Counted from the first letter of the stretch, positions 48,635-60,605 are shown. The stretch: 64,000 nt of DNA from Cocos nucifera (GCA_006176705.1 QRFJ01000755.1:1045025-1109024); one strand, 5' to 3'. Made by a program: numbers and translations. Notes: a model not told the origin generated them from the letters alone.

Positions 48635-50100
48635 TGCCTTCTTTAAATAGAAACAACATTCCCTTACTGCATCTTGCATCCTGTGTGTAAGGGCTGTCAT
48701 AGTCCAGCTCGATTTTTCATTCATATGTAGGTATTAAGATAATTATTTGGCATCTTAATGTGCTCTATTCATATAGGTCAGTGCCTCCATGCAGGTCATA
48801 CTTTTTAAATGAAGAAAATATCAAAATGATCGAAATGCTGGACAACTGAGGAAGTTTCAAATTTGAATAATGTGAAATCCTTGTATCAACAATGTGAGAT
48901 CCTTCTTTGCTATTTTAGTTTCAATTTCAAGTTTTAAGTTTTAAGCTTGAATCATTTGATCATGACCTACTGCTTGATCTATGTCTATCTGATTACCACC
49001 TAGAATAGGAGATTCTTTATTTATTTCTTTATGCACATTTTATGGTGCTTATGACTCATCAACAATATTTGGGGGGTAAATTATGGGTTTGCTTAAGAGG
49101 ATGGAACATGGATCCTATTGCTTCTAGAGGGGCCATATTAATTTCTTTTATTCTATTATGGCTATTTGGTTTCTGTGCTCATTGGATGCTTTTTTCAACT
49201 TACTATGATATTTTTTACTATTATATTTAGGAATTTGCTTATGATTTAATCACTTAGGCAAGATGGTTTCTTGAATATTGGCACTAGATACTTGACTTCA
49301 TATTATGGATTTTTAGTCTGCATACATTCAGTACCTCTGCTCCTATTGTATGCTATATTTATTTTTTGTCATAATATTTTCTATAGCTAAGCAGGGTCTG
49401 CTGCAATTAACTCTTTTTTTCTTTTTTTATTGTTGCATCCATTTGGCAGGCTAAAGTTTATAAAGCTTTAGTGAAGCAAAAAATAGAAAGTAATATCTAT
49501 GTTTATATCAAGTAGCATGAGGCATAAGATCTTCTCTGGTAATTCAGATAGAACTTAAAGAAGTAAGAAGCTTGATACATATATGTGACTTTCAGATATC
49601 ACTGAACTTATTGAAGTCTTTTGTTTCTATTTTTATGTATCATCCCTTCACTTTCATCCTATTGTAGATATTCTAAATCAATTGAAGACTGTCATAAAAT
49701 ATCTGGCTAGTCTTCTACTTTGTATTCTTATTATTTAATAAAGCTAAGTTTGATATTACTCCCCATAGCCTCCTCTCAATTCTTCTTTATGAGAAATCTT
49801 AGTGTAGTCGTGGAGCAGGTCTTGCAAAACAAACTTTAGTGCTAGTAGCAGTTTATCTTAAAATGAAAAGAACTCAGCTGAGTAGAGTATCGATGTGTGG
49901 TTATTAATGATGTAATTGCAGGATTTATGGACTTCTATAGGGCATTAACAATTGCTGGTTTAAAATTTGAAAAACTTTTTTCGACGATTGTAGTTGCCGC
50001 AATAGGTGTTCTAACCTTCATCTGCCCAATGTTTTATTATGGCAAAAATAAATACTATAAATATTTACCACCAAAAGCCCTGATCTATCTCGATAATTAA
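48635..50100. other. Intergenic DNA right of the nest
   Basis: AT-rich with no recognisable gene. Two plus-strand frames (49042-49230 and 49897-50100) are rich in aromatic and hydrophobic residues and could be read as membrane-like, but they match nothing I know and have no supporting context. The right part may belong to the transposon whose terminus lies at 50262. Confidence 0.4.
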
Positions 50101-50262
50101 AGGGCCTTTACCGACATTGCCATTAATCATCGATAAAACCTTTTCCGACCTTACCTTAGGTGACATAATGCCTTTTGTCAGTAAAACCTTTAGCGGTGAT
50201 TATAATCGCCGCTAAAGGCAATAAAAACTGCCACCAAAACCTATTTCTGTTGTAGTGATATT
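50101..50262. mobile_element. CACTA-like transposon terminus
   Basis: The stretch ends 'tttctgttgtagtg', whose complement begins CACTACAACAG, the form of CACTA (En/Spm) terminal repeats. Inside it are short sub-terminal repeats: 'cgctaaaggca', 'tttaccgac', 'ttttccgacc', 'agtaaaacctttagcggtg', some in inverted pairs. The opposite terminus was not found, so this is one end of a truncated or long element. Confidence 0.6.
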
Positions 50263-50579
50263 AAAGTTATGCTAAATCTTTCATTACATTGACTATAACC
50301 TTATATCATAATTAAATAGAGAAATTAATGTGATTCATAATAGCTGTACATTATTATTTCGGTATAGTCCCTTCTATGTACTAGAACACTAACTTTCCTT
50401 TTAATATGATCAATAATGAACAGTATAATAATGGTCTGACTATAATTATTCCTATTGACATTATTCTAGTTCAAACATGTATACTAACTAAAAAACATGA
50501 TATATCATAAATATATAAGTGAGCTTAGATTGTCAAATAAATAAATGTAATAAAATCATAATACAATATCAATAATGGC
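50263..50579. other. AT-rich spacer
   Basis: No gene or clear repeat. It could include the remains of E6's 3' LTR, but no matching right-hand copy was found. Confidence 0.35.
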
Positions 50580-50589
50580 ATCTAGTAAT

Positions 50590-52020
50590 GCCCATTCTTT
50601 CAACATATTCATTAAATATTTTAGGTGGCAGTCCTTTTGTTAACAGATCTGCAATCATAAGATTGGTGCTAATATGTTCAATTGACACCTTGGAATACTT
50701 ATCGTTAACAACAAGGTATTTCAATTCCAAATATTTAGCACTCTTGGAATCTTATCATTTTTGGAGAAGAAAACTGTTGCGGAATTATCACAATAAATCT
50801 TCAATAGTTTGGCAATATTGTCGACAACCCCAGGTCTTGAAATCAAATTTCACAACCATAACTTATGAATAGTAGCCTCAAAATATGCCACAAACTCGGT
50901 CTCCATAGTAGATGCAGTAATGACAGACTACTTCACATTTTTTTAATAAATTGCCCCTCCAGCTAAGAGAAACAAATAACCAAATATGGATTTTCTAGTA
51001 TCTACACATCCGACAAAATCTAAATTTAAATATCCAATCACCTCTAAATGATCAGATCTCTTGTAAGTGAGCATGTAATCTTTTGTCCCTTGCAAATATC
51101 CAAGAATTTTCTTTGCAGCCTTCTAGTGATACAATCCAGGATTACTTTGATACCTTCTCAATATTCCAACAACAAAACTAATGTCAGGTCTAGTACAAGT
51201 TTGTGCATACATCAAGCTCATAAGGAATTCTTTCCATTTGTTCTCGTTCCAATTCATTCTTTGGGGATTGCATAAGACTAAATTTATCTCCTTTATGAAC
51301 TGGAACTATGCCTGATGAACATTTATCCATCCTAAATCTCTCTAAAACTTTATTAATATAAGCTTTCTGAGATAATCCTAACAATTCTTATGATTTATCA
51401 TGGAATATTTCAATTCTTATTACATAAGTTGCCTCTCCTATGTCTTTCATGTCAAAACTTTTGGAGAGATAATTCTTGGTTTCATATAATAAACCAAGAT
51501 CGTTAGTTGCAAGTAAAATGCCATCAACATATAGATCAAGAAAATAAACTTGCTCCCACTGACCTTCATATATATACACCTATCAATAATGTTTTCTATA
51601 AATCCAAAAGAGGTTATGATATCATTGAACTTAAGATATCATTATTGGGAACCTTATTTAAGTCTGTATATTGATTTATTTAATTTGTACACCATATATT
51701 TCTTTCCTTTAATTGCAAAATCTTCAGGTTGATCCACACAAACCTCTTCTTCCAAATTTCTATTAAGAAAGACAGTTTTAACATCCATTTGATGTAACTC
51801 TAAGTCATAAAGAGTCACTAAAGCCATAATGATTCCAAGTAAATCTTTCTTAGAGATCAGTGAAAACGTCTCTTTATAATTGATGCCATCTTTTTGAGTA
51901 AAATCTTTAATAACAAGTCTGGCTTTATATCTATATTGTCATTTGAGTCATACTTTGTTTTAAAAACCTATTTACACCCAACTCTCTTACTTCCTTTTGG
52001 CAATTTAGCAAGCTCCCAAA
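50590..52020 (-). pseudogene. E6 reverse transcriptase and RNase H
   Basis: RT remnants include the segment encoding 'MDVKTVFLN' near 51790, then 51579-51388 with 'LYVDGILLATND', where the second catalytic Asp is Gly, and 'FDMKDIGEATYVI'. The frame 51384-51190 has 'LGLSQKAYINKVLERFRMDK'. RNase H phrases continue to about 50600. The Asp loss alone would inactivate polymerisation. Confidence 0.75.
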
Positions 52021-53543
52021 CTTAATTTTGATCCATAGATTTTAATTCATCTTTCATAGCATCGATCCATTTAGAAGAATCATCACATTCTATAGCTTGT
52101 GAAAACAAAACTGGATCATTGTCAATTACTATGTCTATTTCTGACTCTTGAAAATAAGTCACATAATTATTACGAATAGCAAATCTTCTTTTTCTTTGAG
52201 ATCTTCTTAATGTTACTCCTTGTGACTCATCTATTGCAAGTTTATCATTTACATTTTCATTATGAAGTGTTTGATCATGTGTTTGTTGTCCTAGAGTATT
52301 ATTAGGTTGGGTTATAGAAGGAGCAACAATCTTAGAGGTTACAGGTAATGGTACTTCCACCCTAACTTTTTGAATGCAAACATTAAGTAGGTCTTCACTC
52401 TCACTAACTTCACTATTCTCAATGAACCTTGCATTTCCAGATTCGATAATTCTTGTGCTATGATTAGGACAATAAAATCTAAACCCCTTGGACTTTTCTA
52501 GATATCCAACGAAGAAACTACTTATCGTTTTAAAGTTTAATTTTCTTTCATGTGGATTATAAATTTTTATTTCTACTAGACAACCCTAAACATACAAGTG
52601 CCTTAAACTAAATTTTCTTCCAGTCCATAGTTCAAAAGGAGTCTTTGAAACTGCAGGAATCCTATTTAGTAAATACATCGTAGCTTTTAATATATACATC
52701 CATAATGAAATGGATAAAGATGAATTACTTAACATACTTCTAACTATTTCTATTAAGATATGATTATGCCTTTCTGCTACACCATTTTGCTGTGGTGTAC
52801 CCGACATAATGTATTGAGCACATATGCCATATCTTTTAAGGAATTTAGCAAATGGACCTAGAGATTGTCCTGATTCATCATACTTTTCATAATATTCACC
52901 ATCTCTATTCGACCTAATAATTTTCACTTTTTTATCTAATTGACTCTCAACTTCAGTAATGTACACTTCAAGAGCTTGTACGGATTGAGATTTTTCATGC
53001 AATAGATAAATATAACCATAATATGAAAAATTATCAATAAAGATGATAAAATATTTTTCTCTACCTAAGGTTAGAACATCAAAAGATCCACATATGTCGG
53101 TGTGTATAATCTCAAAAAGTTGTATGCTTCTTGTGGCTCATTTCTTAGTGTGTTTAATTTATTTTTTTTAATACAATCAACACACACTCCGAGATCAGTA
53201 AAATTCAACTTTAGAAGAATTTCGTTCTTTACTAGTCTCTTTATTTCTTTTTAGATATGTGATCCAAATATTCATGCCACAAGTAAGTAAAATTCTCATC
53301 AACTAAACTATATATAGTACCAATATTATAATGCAAAGTTATTAAGGTTTTAGCAAACAAATCATCAAATTTAAACTTATAAAGACCATCACAAAAGATT
53401 CCAAAACCATTAACATTATTGTTCTTAAACAAAGTGAAAGATCCAAAACCAAACTTAAAAGTAAATCTTGCTGCATCATGTTTCGGTAAAAAAACCAAAT
53501 AGCAGGAAAAACTAGGTACATAAAGGGTTTGAAACAAATCCAC
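52021..53543 (-). pseudogene. E6 integrase and linker
   Basis: The frame 53543-53241 holds a segment ending in 'YLWHEYLDHISKKK', the decayed zinc-binding His block. The frame 53002-52586 carries the core with 'GTPQQNGVAERHNHILIEIV' and 'YLLNRIPAVSKTPFELW'. The frame 52360-52022 is the Gln/Ser-rich linker with 'LRRSQRKRRF' and 'AMKDELKSMDQN', which leads into RT. Confidence 0.8.
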
Positions 53544-53785
53544 ATGATGTCCAGTATATATTTAAAATTAAATGGTAAGTGCCAATGCCTTCTACTAGTG
53601 CTTGTCTCTATTTCTCATGAACACAATGTTCTAATTGGCTTTATGATTTGGATCGTAAGAAATCGCTGCATCATATAGGAAATATGAGTTGTGGAGCTAG
53701 AACCAATCCACTAAGTATTATAAAGAACTCCAGTAAAATTTGATTCAAAACATACAAAAGCACGAGGCTGACCTTTCTTTTCAAA

Positions 53786-54304
53786 TCAAGCCTTACATTT
53801 TAGATAATCTTTTTGATAGTGCCCAACTTTGCTATAAAAATGGCCCTTATCCTTTGTATGTTCCTTCTCGTGAATTTTATGAGCTTTTAAAAATTCGTTC
53901 AAGTTGTGCAAACCTTTCTTCTTGTTTTTTGCAGGCTTTTTTTTAGAACTCTTTCCAACCTCCTGATGACTCACAAAATGAACAAAATGAGTCCTTTGAT
54001 TCTTTAGACTTGTCTCCTCTTGAACAAGCATACTGGTTAACTTATTAATATTCCACTTATCCTTAATAGAATTGTAATTCATTTGAAAAGGACCATATTG
54101 TTCAGGAGGCAAGGAATTAAGTATGAATTGTACTAAAAAATACTCATCCACATTCAATCCTAAAGTCTTTAATTTTGCTGCCAAAATCATCATCTCAAGA
54201 ACATACTCATGCATGGTATGAGAACTATCAAATTTCATGGTGGTCAAGTTATTCATTAATGTACCAGCAAGTGACTTATCAGTAGTTTGAAAATGCTCTT
54301 GCAT
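53786..54304 (-). pseudogene. gag: E6 gag remnant
   Basis: A 172-codon frame with the gag core: 'LAGTLMNNLTTMKFDSSHTM', 'HEYVLEMMILAAKLKTLG', 'FILNSLPPEQYGPFQMNYN'. The C-terminal knuckle 'GHFYSKVGHYQKDYLKC' has lost two zinc-binding Cys residues. It is the longest uninterrupted gag frame in the window, yet lacks its N-terminus. Confidence 0.8.
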
Positions 54305-54310
54305 TTATTT

Positions 54311-55073
54311 TATGAATTTCTTAGGAAGAGTTGACTTAATGTTGTTTGCGATCAACTATCATTCGTATAAACATTAGGCTTAATCTATTTGATCTTTTCC
54401 AAGCTTTATGAAAAAAATTTTCATCATCGCTGCTTGCATCAATAATAGTAGTAGGTTTCTCAACTTGAAGTGCAAGATTAAGATCCAAAACACCTAAGTG
54501 AAATTAGACTTATTCACACCAATCAGAAAAATCCAGCTCATTGAATAAAGGAATAGATGAAGTATGCAAGTGCAGTGAAACAGGAATAGTGACTGCAAGT
54601 AGAGAAAATACACATACAATAATACTTTGGGTTATAATTATCAGCACATAATCTCAGATTCAAATAAATGACTCTAATAGTATATTAAAGTACTCCTTTA
54701 GATTATATTAAAGTATACAATCATAAATAATCAAGATGCTAATAAAATTTTACTTGATTTGGTGATTATATATATACACTAAAAAGCTATCTTTGGATCT
54801 GTAAAACAAAACTAATGAATATATGAATAATCAATAATCATGTTCACCAATATAAGAATAACCAATCAACCTTTGGGCGTTTTTGTAAATATTTTATAAT
54901 AATGAACTTCAATTTATTTATACTCAAAATAAATATCATGTCATTTATGGGCATCAAATTTATGAGAAAATTATTATACAAAATGATATTTTATTAACTT
55001 AAACATGGTCACTTTGGTAACGAACAAAGTCTATTATCAAAAAAATTTTAAATTGCATAATTAATTGGGTCAC

Positions 55074-55116
<43 letters not shown>

Positions 55117-55583
55117 TATATTATATTTTATTTTTTTATGCTATGACTTAGCAATTAACCGTTCACCAATTCAAGAAATGGTAACCGACAAAACAATTGT
55201 GCCTTTACATGTGTTCCTTTATGGCAACTGCCGTGGACATTCATCACGCCGGCATCAGTATTTATTTATAAAAACCCATGCTTATAAACACCAGATAAAT
55301 TACGATGCATAATAGGTATCGTATATAGATTTACAATATCCAATGGGTATGAACAGTACAGAGATAACAACAACATAACTTACATAAGTCCAACGTACAC
55401 TTTGTCATTTTCCAGGCATCGGCCAAGTTCAAAAAACAGAATATCGAGAACAAAAGCATCCTAGATTTGGATCATGCCGTGGACATTTATATATATATAA
55501 ATAGATTAGATTTGGATCGATCAACTATACTATATTTGGTTGAATTTCTGATCGTTCGATCAAGACACATCTTCTAGTGCATG
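54311..55583. other. AT-rich intergenic DNA
   Basis: No gene is seen. It may include the worn 5' LTR of E6 (no partner found). It contains the trinucleotide repeat at 55075-55130. Confidence 0.4.
55075..55130. repeat. (TTA)n microsatellite
   Basis: About 12 uninterrupted TTA units, degrading into 'ttatattata'. A shorter run of the same type lies at 55687-55709. Confidence 0.95.
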
Positions 55584-56100
55584 CCTTAAAAAAAATATGC
55601 CGATTGAAAAAAAATAGGTGCATCGGCTAAAAAAAAACCAGCGCATCCAAAAAAGAATTCAAAAAAAAAGTCTACTCCTAAAAAAATTATTATTATTATT
55701 ATTATTATTTTTTTTAGATGCTTTATTTTTACTTTTTTAAGTTCTGAAGGCATCTTTCGTGTTGAAAAAAAAAAATTGAAGGCTGAAAAAAAAAAATAAA
55801 TTTTTTTTTTTAAGGCACCTTCACCCAAAAAAAATAAAAAAGATTCTTAAAAAAAAAAAGAAGGCAAGCCTTCTTTAATTCTTTTTTTATTTTTTTAATT
55901 TAAAAAAGTAAAAATAAAAAAGAAGCTTTTTTTTAGTTTTTTTTCTAAATTTTTTTAGATTTTTTTCTGAAAATTTTTTAGGTTTAAATTTTTTTTTGAA
56001 TTTTTTTTCAGTTTTTTTAGATTTAGATTTTTTTTGAATTTTTTTTCATCTATTTTTTTTAGATTTTTTTTTCAATCAGCATGCTTTTTCAGGATGCGCT
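55584..56100. repeat. A/T homopolymer-rich low-complexity block with inverted motifs
   Basis: Alternating A-rich and T-rich tracts. Short motifs on the left ('tgccgattgaaaaaaaa' near 55600; 'gcgcatcc' near 55642) recur in inverse orientation at the right ('ttttttttcaatcagca' near 56068; 'ggatgcgc' near 56092), so the block could fold back on itself. Open frames here are homopolymer artefacts. Confidence 0.7.
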
Positions 56101-56170
56101 CGAAGATGCGTACTGATCGAATGATCAGATATTCAATCGGATATATGCTGGACTCTGATCAACTGAAGCT

Positions 56171-56174
<4 letters not shown>

Positions 56175-56247
<73 letters not shown>

Positions 56248-56248
56248 T
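56175..56248. repeat. (AT)n microsatellite
   Basis: About 74 bases of AT repeat with a single G interruption near 56229. Confidence 0.95.
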
Positions 56249-57077
56249 GACTAAGAAAGTATTCTTTTTCTTGAAGGTAAAAAAGTCAACAGTAACTTTG
56301 ATAAAATGAATTTTTTGCTTTACAAGAAAACCGAGTCAATTGGCAAAGAAACATCCTGGAACCTCTCTACCGAAGTAAACAATCAAAATATATATTGTCA
56401 TCCATTAATAGTTGACAACAAACTTGTAGATTTTTAAATTTTAATGAAAAATATGAATTTCTAAACCATGCTATGATACCATATGTGAACCATTAATTAT
56501 TCTATACATAGATTTAATTAGGTTTAGAATCAATCAATCCCATAATCTTAGAATTCACATTTTCACATGATGCAAAAAATGCATATCTTTGTCCATATTG
56601 TCCCTTAACGGAGTCGATTATATAGGAAGATTTGATATCTCTCTCTTGACCCTTTTCTTAGCGATGGAGATCTCTATTTTGAGATTTTTTCTTTTTCTTT
56701 TTATTTTGTTTTGTTTTGTTGTTCAAGATTGGGAGTGGATCAAACTCCTATTTATATATAAAGTAACGGTGGTAACTTCCATCAAATTAGCAAGAGTTAC
56801 ATCCCTTCAATAGCCAATAGAATTTAAGTATTATTTAATTATCAAACCATATTTTATATTATATAGGCCATCATAAATTCTTACAAAAAGAATCTAGCTC
56901 ATATTTCTTCTTTCCATCTAATATTACCATATAATCATTTATGGTATGATGAATATTTGTCAATCTGACCTCCATATTATCCAAAATACATACCACTGTA
57001 TTGTCCAAAATGCTTTGTCTTGGTGCCGATGTCATTCTGGTCCGACCAATCAACGGAGAAAAGCCATATATCTTTCA
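56249..57077. other. Intergenic DNA without recognised features
   Basis: AT-rich; the short frames on both strands have no recognisable domain. Confidence 0.4.
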
Positions 57078-57085
57078 TTGAAGTT

Positions 57086-57995
57086 AGGAGTATAAATGGA
57101 TCAGATCGGATCAGGTCATGAGTGACTCCGATTCGATTCGATTTCTTGATCGAATTCTAATATTGAATTCAAACCCAATTCATTTAAAAATTGAGTCAGA
57201 TAGGATCGGATCTATGATAAAAAAATTTGCTCCATTAGGTCATTTAGGTTGGATTGGGTTCATGCATAACCCGGTCCCAATCTAAAAATTTTACATATAG
57301 TTCAAACTCAAATTTTGATCGAGCCCATTTTGGATGATAAATTAATATATATGAAGTTTATGGTTAAAAAAAAATTATTACTTTGTCTTAACTCTTAATT
57401 TATAAATAATTTATCAAAATCTTATAGTTAAATTGAGTAAAATTTTTAAAAAATAATAATGCTATAAGAGCATTTGGAATTTTAATCCTATTCTCTTTAC
57501 TTTAGAGGGTGCTTGGTTGGGGGACTAGAGGTTCAAAATCAAAATGAAAATGGATGACTCCTATTCCAACCGCTTGGTTGGAGGGTTTCATTTTGATTCC
57601 GATTTTAGAGTAGAATGAAAATGGCCTAATCTACCTAAAACTCAATCTCTTTTCTATAGATTCAAATTTTCATTTCGATTTAGATTTCGAATGAACTAAA
57701 CACTTTAAAGGATTAGGCTATTTCAATTTTGATTCCAATTCATTCTAATTTTCATTTCGATTTTGATTCCAATCATAAACCAAGCACTCCCTTATAGTTT
57801 ATATATTGAATTTAATACTGAATTTGGATTGAATCAGGTCCAAATTTAGTAAACTCAGATCCAACCCAAAATATTGAATATGTCCAATTTTAGAACCCAA
57901 CCCAGCTCCATGGATCTTTTAAAATGGATCGGATCGGGTCTTACGGGTTGGACTGAATCAGGTCATGGGTCAATCCGACCCATTTGCAGCCTTAG
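57086..57995. mobile_element. hAT-like MITE containing a second MITE
   Basis: Bounded by the 8-bp duplication TTGAAGTT (57078-57085 and 57996-58003), the length typical of hAT elements. The ends are imperfect inverted repeats: 'aggagtataaatggatca' at the left, and 'gacccatttgcagcctta' at the right, whose complement reads 'taaggctgcaaatgggtc'. Both flanks are rich in 'ggatcggatcgggtc' phrases. No transposase. Without the nested element it is about 620 bp. Confidence 0.75.
57505..57791. mobile_element. Tourist-like MITE nested in the hAT-like MITE
   Basis: A 287-bp element flanked by TTA (57502-57504 and 57792-57794), with 14-base terminal inverted repeats GAGGGTGCTTGGTT and GGGAGTGCTTGGTT that differ at two positions. 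The TTA duplication is typical of PIF/Harbinger-related Tourist MITEs. The inside is a series of 'ttttcatttcgattt' variants. Confidence 0.8.
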
Positions 57996-58245
57996 TTGAA
58001 GTTAATTTGAGAATAATTACTGTCCATTAAAAATGTAGCCATAATTTTCACTACCATTGCATAATTGGAACAGTTATCACTACATGATCCTTAAATAAGT
58101 TCTTCTCTCAACCTCTCTTTTTGGAAACTCCATTTTTCTTTCTCTATTTCTCTATGCATCAAAGGTCTCCAATAAGTTCTTATAATAAAATTTTTTTTCC
58201 TCTGATTTTGAGTTAGCCTGATATCATTGAGTGAACCTCAACGTC

Positions 58246-58554
58246 GGGGGGTGCTTGGTTCGCGATTGGACTCGAAATTGGAATGAAAATCAAAATGGAT
58301 TGAAATCAAAATTGGACTAATTCTTTGATGCATTTGGTTCATGATCGGAATCGAAATAAAAATAAAAATAAAAATAAAAATAAAAATTTAAATTCATAAA
58401 AAAGAATGAAGATTGAGTTTTAGGTAAATTAGATCATTCTCATTTCATCCTGAAGTCAAAATCGAAATGAAACTTCTTCTAATCAAATAGTTAAAAAAAA
58501 AAGTTATCTATTTTTATTCTGATTTTGGACTCCTAATCCTCCTAACTAAGCACC
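58246..58554. mobile_element. Second MITE of the same type, opposite orientation
   Basis: Begins 'ggggggtgcttggtt' and ends 'aactaagcacc'. Its interior matches the complement of the first MITE, for example 'agattgagttttaggta' near 58410 against the complement of about 57631-57647. A target duplication is not clear. Confidence 0.65.
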
Positions 58555-58567
58555 TTAGAATTCAGTC

Positions 58568-58970
58568 ATCGATGGTCCGTTCTTCAAATCAACTCTCCAG
58601 CGCAAGGTGCAACTTACCCCATCTTTTCATCTAAGTTATCTGCCAACCTCAACTTTCTGGTCTAACTCGAGCGGCAGCAATTTGCTTCGTTTCAACGCCC
58701 TTTATTTAATTTCTTTTCATCCCCGATTTCGGCCGCTTGACTTCATGCGATTCCCACAAATTTTTGCCATGGACTCGGATCCGGACAAAGAATATCCGGT
58801 GACTTTTGAGGCCATCCAAACCGAGGACGGTGTCCCTAATAAGAGAAATTCTTGCCAGGACCACGCCCTGATAGATCAGCGCAAATCTCGGTGCACGTAT
58901 ATGGTGAATGACGTGCAATCGAAAATTCGTGATATACAAGGATTAATATGCTATCCACCGTAGGATTTTA
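58568..58970. other. Unrecognised low-copy-looking segment with open frames on both strands
   Basis: Plus frame 58607-58963 (118 codons) and minus frame 58939-58706 overlap. The base composition is less AT-biased than the surroundings. The plus frame has an inner Met at 58769 followed by an acidic 'MDSDPDKEYP' start. No domain is recognised and no splice or promoter context supports a gene. It may be an exon relic or chance. Confidence 0.3.
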
Positions 58971-60177
58971 GTGGTCTACCTGTCCAGGTAATTATTTATC
59001 CTTCAATCGCTGTACCTTTGGAGCCTCTCTCATCAGAGAATCCAAAGGCTAATGCGTCCCATAATCCTTTCCAATCATAAATCAACTGATCTGATGATTG
59101 CCACGTAGCGGATACCTTTTGAAAAAAATATGCAAGACTTTTCAAACACGTTTTCTTTGATTTAAAAAAGGGCACCGAGATCAAGGAGGGTGGACCCCAT
59201 CACGAGTGAGGAAGGGACCACGGGAGATGGGGCCTACCCGGATATCGATGCAACACGTCACGTGGATTTGTTGCGGTCCTCACGGCATCCTGAGCCAGCT
59301 CTCAATCACGCCCACGCTCAGACCGACTACTGACCCAGCCCATGTAATTTCAGGAATCTCATGAATTAATTTTATCCCATATTTGACAAATGTATTTTAT
59401 TTTACTCATATATCTCATCATGATAAATTTCGCATTTTTATTTCATAGACCATTATAATATTTTATCTTTTTTATGTTTGATAATTTTTTTTTAAAAAAA
59501 TTTTACTCTACATACCCCATTACACTTGATTATTAAAGAATAACTTGGATATAATTTTTTATATAATTAACTTAATATGTAGAACTCACGTGACCAAGTA
59601 ATTGAAAGGTCGAGAGAGTTAAAGTATCACAATAATAGGTATCTAAAAATATTTATATAATAAGAAAGAGGGACAGTGGTGTTGTATTTATACGCCGAAC
59701 ATAAAGTTTTAGATAATCACGAAGTTACTGAATAAGCAGTTTTGTGATATGATCTTTTTATTTTTTTATATAGTATATTTGTATTATTGTTATATATAAT
59801 GATATCAATAGTTTCATAGAATAGTTTTTTTTGGATATTTTATGTCAAATAAGTTATTGCAATGTCAAATATTTTGTAGAATAATCATTTATTAAATATT
59901 CTATATTTGAACAAATTATGATTGTTTGTATCGCTGGGAGAGAATTATAATGGGATTGCTGCATTTGTCTTGTGTCGACCAAATAAGATGTCACTTTCCG
60001 CTGTCCATTCTGGTCTCCCTAGCAAACGAAGTCCTAAAATAAAAAAATAAAAAAATAAGCGTAAAATCTGACTTCTGAGAAAACAGAGGAGGGAGAATGT
60101 AATAAATAAATATTAGGATAATGGAAAAAGCTACTATTTAAATACTTTAGTTATATATTTTTATTACTTAAACCGCA
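58971..60177. promoter_or_regulatory. GME upstream region
   Basis: No coding signal. It holds two CACGTG G-box cores (59259-59264, with GG following, and 59587-59592), binding motifs of plant bZIP and bHLH factors. A TATA-like 'ttatatattttt' at 60150-60161 and an 'aatataagg' at 60180-60188 lie just upstream of the likely first exon. The transcription start is not determined by sequence alone. Confidence 0.45.
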
Positions 60178-60204
60178 CAAATATAAGGGCCGGAAGAGAG
60201 GCCT

Positions 60205-60289
60205 GGGGACCTCCAGTTGCCTTTTGAGATCCCTCTACGCCGCTGTCTGTCGTCCCCAACTCTTTGGTAATCCATTCCATCTCTCTAAG
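60205..60289 (+). other. GME non-coding first exon (5' UTR), approximate start
   Basis: A pyrimidine-rich, GC-richer stretch lying downstream of the TATA-like sites and ending at a strong donor, 'ctaag|gtaagg', with GT at 60290-60291. Another possible donor is 'tttg|gtaat' near 60266. No ATG lies in this exon as drawn. The exon's start is a guess. Confidence 0.5.
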
Positions 60290-60605
60290 GTAAGGAGGTT
60301 TCGACCACTCTAGGTTTCAATGCATTGAAGATTTCGTGACGATGGGTTTATTTGTTGACAAGGATCAAAATGTTTTTATTCCAATTTCTTTTTTTTTTAA
60401 AAAAATTCTTTTCCATGTTTAAGATTGGGGAATCTGATGAGTCTTCGCGTTTGGTAGAATGAGAATGTAAAGGTTTGATTTTGGTTTTTCCTGTTGATTT
60501 TTTTATTATATTTTTTCTATCTCGGTTTTCAATTTTGGGCTGGGTAGTCTTTGGTGGCATTATAAATTGATTTTTTTTAGAGCTAAATGGTTAGTTGTGT
60601 CTGTG

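Larger units (their letters stand above)
50580..54310 (-). mobile_element. E6: old copia relic without recognisable LTRs
   Basis: A minus-strand copia series from gag (54304) to RNase H (about 50590), order gag, protease region, integrase, RT, RNase H. The wording of its motifs differs from E0-E5, for example 'LLATNDLGLLYETKNYLSKS', and suggests a Tork-like lineage (inference). LTRs and primer site could not be found, so ends are approximate. Decay is heavy: many stops, and the catalytic 'YVDD' is changed. Confidence 0.8.

Noticed and set aside
55075..56248. CRISPR-like or satellite array
   Set aside because: These are simple microsatellites and homopolymer tracts with no spacer structure, and this is a plant genome.
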